In this document: positions 60,482-64,000 of the stretch, piece by piece
Layout of the letters: every line of letters begins with the position of its first letter
Position numbering within the stretch: position 1 is the stretch's first letter
From: an uncultured Eubacteriales bacterium
GTDB taxonomy: Bacteria > Bacillota_I > Bacilli_A > RF39 > UBA660
Direction: 5' to 3'
DNA: 64,000 nucleotides
NCBI GenBank assembly: GCA_905211265.1
Contig: CAJMAC010000003.1
Span: forward strand, 52,662-116,661
Program-made: the position numbers and the translations under genes
Notes under the pieces: generated by a model
Databases searched by the model: none
What the model was told of the DNA's origin: nothing
The model's input: the letters and a program-made list of their open reading frames with translations, nothing else

Positions 60482-61536
60482 TGCATAAGTCTAAAATTAA
60501 TTATAAGATGTTAAATATTTTAATTATTGTTGCTATTATTGTTTTAGTTTATTTAATTAAAGATTTATGGATAGGAATAGTAAGTAAAATATTATCTGTA
60601 CTTGCACCATTTTTAATAGCTTTTGTAGTAGCATATGCACTATATCCTTTGGTAAAGAAATTAATTAATTTAGGATTACCTAAATGGTTATCTATTATGA
60701 TCATTTGTTTACTTGGATTAGGATTTCTTGCTACAATTATATTGCTTATAGTACCTATGTTATATGATCAAACATTACTATTTTTAAGTAATATATCAGT
60801 ATTTATTTCAGATATTTCTAGTAAATATGAAATAAATTTAGGAGTATTACAAACTTCTATTTCTGATATATCATCTGGTATAATCAAAGGAATAGGTAAA
60901 TATATTTCTGATGGTGCCATTAATGTAGTTAATACTTCGATTAGTGTTATAACTAATTTAGTAATAGTATTATTTAGTGCAGTATATTTCTTAATTGATA
61001 TGGATAAAATAAGAGATTATGTAAAATCTAAGTTAAAAGGAAGAAGAAATAAATGTTATAGATATGTAAAAGTAATTGATGAAGAATTAAATAATTATTT
61101 TGTAGGATTAGGTCAAAATATCTTAGTTCAATTATTTGAATATACTTTTGTATTCTTTATAATAGGACATCCTAATTATTTAGTATTGGGTATATTGGCA
61201 TCATTTACTACAATTATTCCATATTTTGGAGCATTTATTGTAGATGTGCTTGCAGTATTAATTGCAAGTGTAGTAAGTACTAAATTATTAATATTAACTT
61301 TATGTGTACTTGTTATTTGTCCATTAATTGATGGATATATTATAAGTCCTAAGATATATGGTAAAACTAATAAGATACATCCATTAGTAAGTATATTTGC
61401 AGTATTTGCAGGAGGTATACTTGGAGGATTCTGGGGTATTGTAGTAAGCCTACCAGTAGCAATAATTATAATTGCAACAGTTAAGTTCTTTTTACCTGAT
61501 ATTAATAATAAACTAAGCGAGATTAAAAGCAAATAA
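60481..61536 (+). CDS. AI-2E family transporter
   Basis: 351 residues with seven to eight helices in the family layout: paired helices at the N-terminus (LLNILIIVAIIVLVY-like start), ILSVLAPFLIAFVVAYALYP, the conserved LPKWLSIMIICLLGLGF, a soluble loop (110-150), and the C-terminal GIVVSLPVAIIIIATVKFF. PxxxxGxxxGFWGIV is in GGILGGFWGIVVSLP. The family contains TqsA-like exporters and Na+/H+ antiporters; substrate unknown. Confidence 0.9.
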   Translation: MHKSKINYKMLNILIIVAIIVLVYLIKDLWIGIVSKILSVLAPFLIAFVVAYALYPLVKKLINLGLPKWLSIMIICLLGLGFLATIILLIVPMLYDQTLLFLSNISVFISDISSKYEINLGVLQTSISDISSGIIKGIGKYISDGAINVVNTSISVITNLVIVLFSAVYFLIDMDKIRDYVKSKLKGRRNKCYRYVKVIDEELNNYFVGLGQNILVQLFEYTFVFFIIGHPNYLVLGILASFTTIIPYFGAFIVDVLAVLIASVVSTKLLILTLCVLVICPLIDGYIISPKIYGKTNKIHPLVSIFAVFAGGILGGFWGIVVSLPVAIIIIATVKFFLPDINNKLSEIKSK

Positions 61537-61566
61537 CAAATTTTAAGGTTTTTATATAAAAAATAG

Positions 61567-61595
61567 TTGTATTTTACTTAAAAATATGATATTAT
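61567..61595 (+). promoter_or_regulatory. promoter of rplS
   Basis: TTGTAT (61567-61572), 17-bp spacer and TATTAT (61590-61595) with the extended TGA before it. Confidence 0.65.
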
Positions 61596-61599
61596 TATT

Positions 61600-61633
61600 A
61601 AGCAATCCGCTTTATATCTATATATGATTGTTT
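61600..61633 (+). promoter_or_regulatory. rplS 5' leader hairpin, possible L19 autoregulatory element
   Basis: AAGCAATC (61600-61607) pairs with GATTGTTT (61626-61633, one G-U pair) immediately upstream of the ribosome site. An L19 leader is known in other Firmicutes; identity with that class is not shown. Confidence 0.4.
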
Positions 61634-61657
61634 TAAAAACAAAGGAGTGTGAATATC

Positions 61658-62014
61658 GTGGCAAAGAATTTAATCGAAAAAATCACTGAAAAGCAACTTA
61701 ATCCAAACGTTCCTGAATTTAGAGTAGGAGATACTGTAATTGTAGGATGTAAGATTATTGAAACTAAAAGTGGTAAAGAAAGAGAAAGAATTCAAAACTT
61801 TGAAGGAGTTGTAGTAGCTCGTAAAGGAACTGGTGTTAGTGAAACATTTACAGTTAGAAAAGAAGTTTCTGGTATCGGAGTAGAAAGAATATTCCCTGTA
61901 AATAGCCCTAACATTGCATCAATTACTGTTACAAAGAAAGGTAAAGTAAGAAGAGCTAAGTTATACTTCTTAAGAGATAGAAAGAAAGCTTACAAAATTA
62001 AAGAAAGACGTTAA
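61658..62014 (+). CDS. rplS: 50S ribosomal protein L19
   Basis: 118 residues. KQLNPNVPEFRVGDTVIVGC, RERIQNFEGVVVARKGTG, SGIGVERIFPVNSPNIAS and RRAKLYFLRDRKKAYKIKE are classical L19 blocks. It lies at the 30S-50S interface. Start is GTG 61658 (AAAGGAG at 61641-61647, 10 bp spacing); the GTG at 61649 is too close to the SD. A terminator overlaps the stop. Confidence 0.97.
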   Translation: MAKNLIEKITEKQLNPNVPEFRVGDTVIVGCKIIETKSGKERERIQNFEGVVVARKGTGVSETFTVRKEVSGIGVERIFPVNSPNIASITVTKKGKVRRAKLYFLRDRKKAYKIKERR

Positions 62015-62027
62015 GTCTTTTTTCTTT
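62004..62027 (+). terminator. intrinsic terminator of rplS
   Basis: AAAGAC/GTCTTT stem (62004-62009, 62015-62020) with a 5-nt loop over the stop codon, then a T-rich tail. Confidence 0.75.
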
Positions 62028-62053
62028 ACTTAGAAATATAATAGTGTTATAAT
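62025..62053 (+). promoter_or_regulatory. promoter of lepB
   Basis: TTTACT (62025-62030), 17-bp spacer and TATAAT (62048-62053) with extended TGT. The start codon follows 16 bp later, so the leader is very short. Confidence 0.7.
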
Positions 62054-62069
62054 TGATATGAGGTGCAAT

Positions 62070-62624
62070 ATGAAAATTATAAAAGAAATTATTCCATATA
62101 TAGTAATATTAATAGTAGTTATTTTAGTAAGAATGTATCTTATTACTCCTGTAACAGTAGTAGGTAGTTCAATGGATCCAACTCTACATGATAAACAAAT
62201 GTTAATACTTAGTAAAATAAGTTACAAAATACATGATATAGAAAGATTTGATATCGTAGTAATAAAAAAAGAAAACGAAGAAATAATTAAAAGAGTTATA
62301 GGATTACCCAGAGAATATATAAGTTATGAAGACAACAAACTATATGTAAATGGTGAATATGTTGAAGAATCTTATAACTATGGTAATACTAAAGATTTTG
62401 ATTTAGATTATATTTGTTATGTTGAAAAATATAAATATTACGAAAAGAATGATAATTTCAAATGTGAATATGATAAAATACCTGATAATTATTATTTAGT
62501 TTTAGGTGATAATCGTGGTATTTCTAAAGATAGCAGGAGTATTGGATTAATTAAAAAAGATGATATTCTTGGTAAAGCAATAGTTAGATTTTGGCCTATA
62601 AACAAAATAGGAAGTATTTATTAA
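62070..62624 (+). CDS. lepB: signal peptidase I (canonical)
   Basis: 184 residues with one N-terminal helix. Catalytic Ser34 in VVGSSMDPTL and general base Lys74 in EEIIKRVIGLP; LVLGDNRGISKDSRSIG is box E. It has an insert of about 30 residues with three cysteines (ICYVEKYKYYEKNDNFKCEY) before box E. This is the housekeeping leader peptidase, in contrast to the Thr-variant in the pilus operon. Start ATG 62070 follows AGGTG; ATG 62058 precedes that SD and would not be served by it. Confidence 0.93.
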   Translation: MKIIKEIIPYIVILIVVILVRMYLITPVTVVGSSMDPTLHDKQMLILSKISYKIHDIERFDIVVIKKENEEIIKRVIGLPREYISYEDNKLYVNGEYVEESYNYGNTKDFDLDYICYVEKYKYYEKNDNFKCEYDKIPDNYYLVLGDNRGISKDSRSIGLIKKDDILGKAIVRFWPINKIGSIY

Positions 62625-62634
62625 ATTTAGTTTA

Positions 62635-62694
62635 TGCCTATGAAGCCTAATTAAAAGTCTTCATAGGTATTTTAAAGCCTAAGGTCTTTAAAAT
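62635..62694. repeat. two adjacent hairpins (family members 4 and 5)
   Basis: ATGCCTATGAAG-type stem (62634-62645 with 62659-62670, one G-U pair; loop CCTAATTAAAAGT) directly followed by ATTTTAAAG/CTTTAAAAT (62669-62677, 62686-62694; loop CCTAAGGT, identical to the element at 47022). No T run follows. Confidence 0.65.
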
Positions 62695-62716
62695 AAACAA
62701 GCATATTATAATAAAA

Positions 62717-62752
62717 AGTTAAATGATTCTATGTCATTTAACTAATTTTTTT
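62717..62752. terminator. bidirectional terminator between lepB and the phosphoesterase gene
   Basis: Ten-base-pair stem AGTTAAATGA/TCATTTAACT (62717-62726, 62734-62743), 7-nt loop, T runs on both strands. Confidence 0.85.
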
Positions 62753-63633
62753 ACCTTGGAATTAATTTCTATTTCATCAATATTCATTTTATATATATTA
62801 TTAAACTTACTAAGCACATTAGTACATTCAGATAACTTAGTTATTCCACCATTTATAATTAAATGTATATCTTTATCACCAACATTTATATCTTTTGTAC
62901 CTCTAGCATTATCAGGAAATAAACTTTTATCGGGAGCAATAATACCAGTATTACCTTTAATTTTATCAAAAGGATAAGGTATCATACCATTATGCATATG
63001 TCCAGAAAATATAAAATCATATTCCTTAACTCTATCTATAACATCTTTATCAGACATATAAATTGGAGAATGACATACAAGAACCTTAACTTTACTATTG
63101 TCTAAGTTATCTAAATAATTTAAGTTCTTATCTAAAAAATTAAGTAAATAATCTTTATTTTCTTTATCACCTGAAAAATAGTAATCATATCCTAACTCTA
63201 ATTGATATGCAATTAAATTATCATCTTCATAATAAGGAGTATAATGCGATACATGAATATTATTAGAATCATTTAAATTCTTCCATAAATCAGTATTCCA
63301 ATCCTCATTACCATTTTTAAAACTTTTTGTAGTAAAATCATGACTACCTAATATTATAAATAATTTATACTTATCGCTGAGTAATTTTAACCAAGAAACT
63401 AATCTTTCTTTTTTTCTCTTATCATCATGTAAAAAATTAGTACTATCTATAAGATCTCCTGCAATAAACAAATATTTACTATCATTATTAAATAAATACT
63501 CTGTTAATAAATTTAATCTTTTATCGTCAAAACTAGAACAATAATGTAAATCTCCAAATGTAGTTATAGACATATCATTACTAATATTAGGCATTGTATA
63601 ATTATGTTTTATACTAACTATTTTATTAAACAT
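62734..63633 (-). CDS. metallophosphoesterase (calcineurin-like, YkuE type)
   Basis: 299 residues, cytosolic. Metal motifs in order: TTFGDLHYCS (D-x-H), FIAGDLIDS (GD), ILGSHDFTT (GNHD variant with Ser), LVCHSPIYM and FSGHMHNGMIP (GHxH). The YkuE group acts on lipid or nucleotide phosphoesters; substrate unknown. The start is ATG at 63633 with AAAGGGG upstream; an earlier ATG at 63693 would add a hydrophobic stretch but has no SD. The 3' end shares a terminator with lepB. Confidence 0.88.
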   Translation of the reverse strand: MFNKIVSIKHNYTMPNISNDMSITTFGDLHYCSSFDDKRLNLLTEYLFNNDSKYLFIAGDLIDSTNFLHDDKRKKERLVSWLKLLSDKYKLFIILGSHDFTTKSFKNGNEDWNTDLWKNLNDSNNIHVSHYTPYYEDDNLIAYQLELGYDYYFSGDKENKDYLLNFLDKNLNYLDNLDNSKVKVLVCHSPIYMSDKDVIDRVKEYDFIFSGHMHNGMIPYPFDKIKGNTGIIAPDKSLFPDNARGTKDINVGDKDIHLIINGGITKLSECTNVLSKFNNIYKMNIDEIEINSKVKKLVK

Positions 63634-63775
63634 AATAATTTCCCCTTTCATGTAGCATATTATATAAAATACTAACATATATGTCAAGAACAATTAATAG
63701 TAATATTAATAAAATTTATTACTAAATATAAGTATTAAAATAAAAATTCATAAAAATGTAAAATTAGAAGTTAAT

Positions 63776-64000
63776 ATGAAAGAATTGAGCAATGAAGTGG
63801 TTGTTGCAAAAATTGTGAATACCACTGAACATGGTGCTATTCAAGGAAAAACACAAACTCACGTTGTAGAATACTATAATTCGGATGTAATAATTAGTGT
63901 AGTTTACTGTGTTAAAAGTAAGAATGGTGTTATATTTAGAAAGTAGGCTACAGGTGTATTAAAAGAATACTTAATTAATGGATATGCAGTTAATAAGAAA
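63776..64000 (+). pseudogene. RhuM family (virulence protein/Fic-related) fragment with nonsense codon, runs out of window
   Basis: The frame from ATG 63776 matches the middle of RhuM proteins: KELSNEVVVAKIVNTTEHGA, EYYNSDVIISVVYCVKSKNG and IFRK, then TAG at 63944-63946 where the family has Trp (RxWAT), and continues ATGVLKEYLINGYAVNKK to the edge. About 70 N-terminal residues of the family are missing upstream. It is thus truncated at the 5' end and stopped inside. SD GAAG is poor. RhuM genes are common in genomic islands; function is unknown. Confidence 0.75.

Noticed and set aside
1..64000. Alternative genetic code, suggested by in-frame TAA/TAG in three families (Rpn, DUF4143, RhuM)
   Set aside because: TAA and TAG end nearly all intact genes, TGA ends several (20249, 36338, 40128, 49801), Trp is TGG, and the DUF4143 gene also has frameshifts. 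These are pseudogenes, not recoding.
1..64000. CRISPR arrays, rRNA genes, complete insertion sequences, origin of replication
   Set aside because: Scanned for spaced repeats, rRNA landmarks, transposase genes with terminal repeats and DnaA-box clusters; none seen. The only mobile-type genes are decayed.

Overview
The window is very A+T-rich, densely coded DNA from a low-GC Firmicute. The gene order is Bacilli-like: rpoD-trmK, a dacB-spmA-spmB operon, comN-DUF1653-secDF, relA-dtd, rplS next to lepB. TGA closes several genes and Trp is encoded by TGG, so the standard bacterial code applies and this is not a code-4 Mycoplasma. A class III (oxygen-sensitive) ribonucleotide reductase, formate-channel and PFL-activase-like genes point to a strict anaerobe, probably an uncultured gut Bacilli lineage (RF39/Erysipelotrichia-like; inference only).

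Layout. 1-4.5 kb: 3' part of rpoD, trmK, an Rpn-type transposase pseudogene and a processive GT2, with a candidate small RNA on the minus strand. 4.7-6.8 kb: orphan type IV pilus assembly genes (pilC/gspF, prepilin peptidase). 6.9-24.2 kb: a surface polysaccharide/teichoic-acid-like locus containing a cytidylyltransferase-aminotransferase fusion, a TagF-like polymerase, Wzx flippase, a Wzy-GT4 fusion, deacetylase, TagA, a three-component glycosylation set (GT39, DPM-like GT2, DUF2304, SMR-like flippase), MnaA and TagO. It is bordered by decayed AAA/DUF4143 and gpsA genes. 24.8-30.4 kb: a PflX-like radical SAM protein, a 1138-residue uncharacterised protein and a DUF4870-like membrane protein. 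30.5-34.9 kb: a formate/nitrite channel and an anaerobic RNR, each behind its own copy of a 337-bp leader/promoter repeat; the RNR glycyl-radical segment is a separate 57-residue gene. 34.9-39.4 kb: recX, a lipoprotein, rnhB, dacB-spmAB and a tiny Cys/Asn-rich gene. 39.7-47.0 kb: a complete sortase-assembled pilus operon. 47.0-64 kb: a methyltransferase behind a leader peptide, YigZ, an unknown gene, uvrC, comN, secDF, an ABC exporter, a tRNA-Thr with unusual tertiary-pair bases, rel, dtd, an AI-2E family protein, rplS, lepB, a metallophosphoesterase and a broken RhuM gene.

How it works together. TagO, MnaA and TagA could build a GlcNAc-ManNAc-type lipid-linked primer. The GT, Wzx and Wzy genes would elongate, flip and polymerise it, and the Und-P-sugar module plus the CDP-linked substituent pathway would decorate it. 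The formate channel and formate-dependent RNR appear co-controlled through the duplicated leader. The pilus operon carries its own atypical signal peptidase and two sortases.
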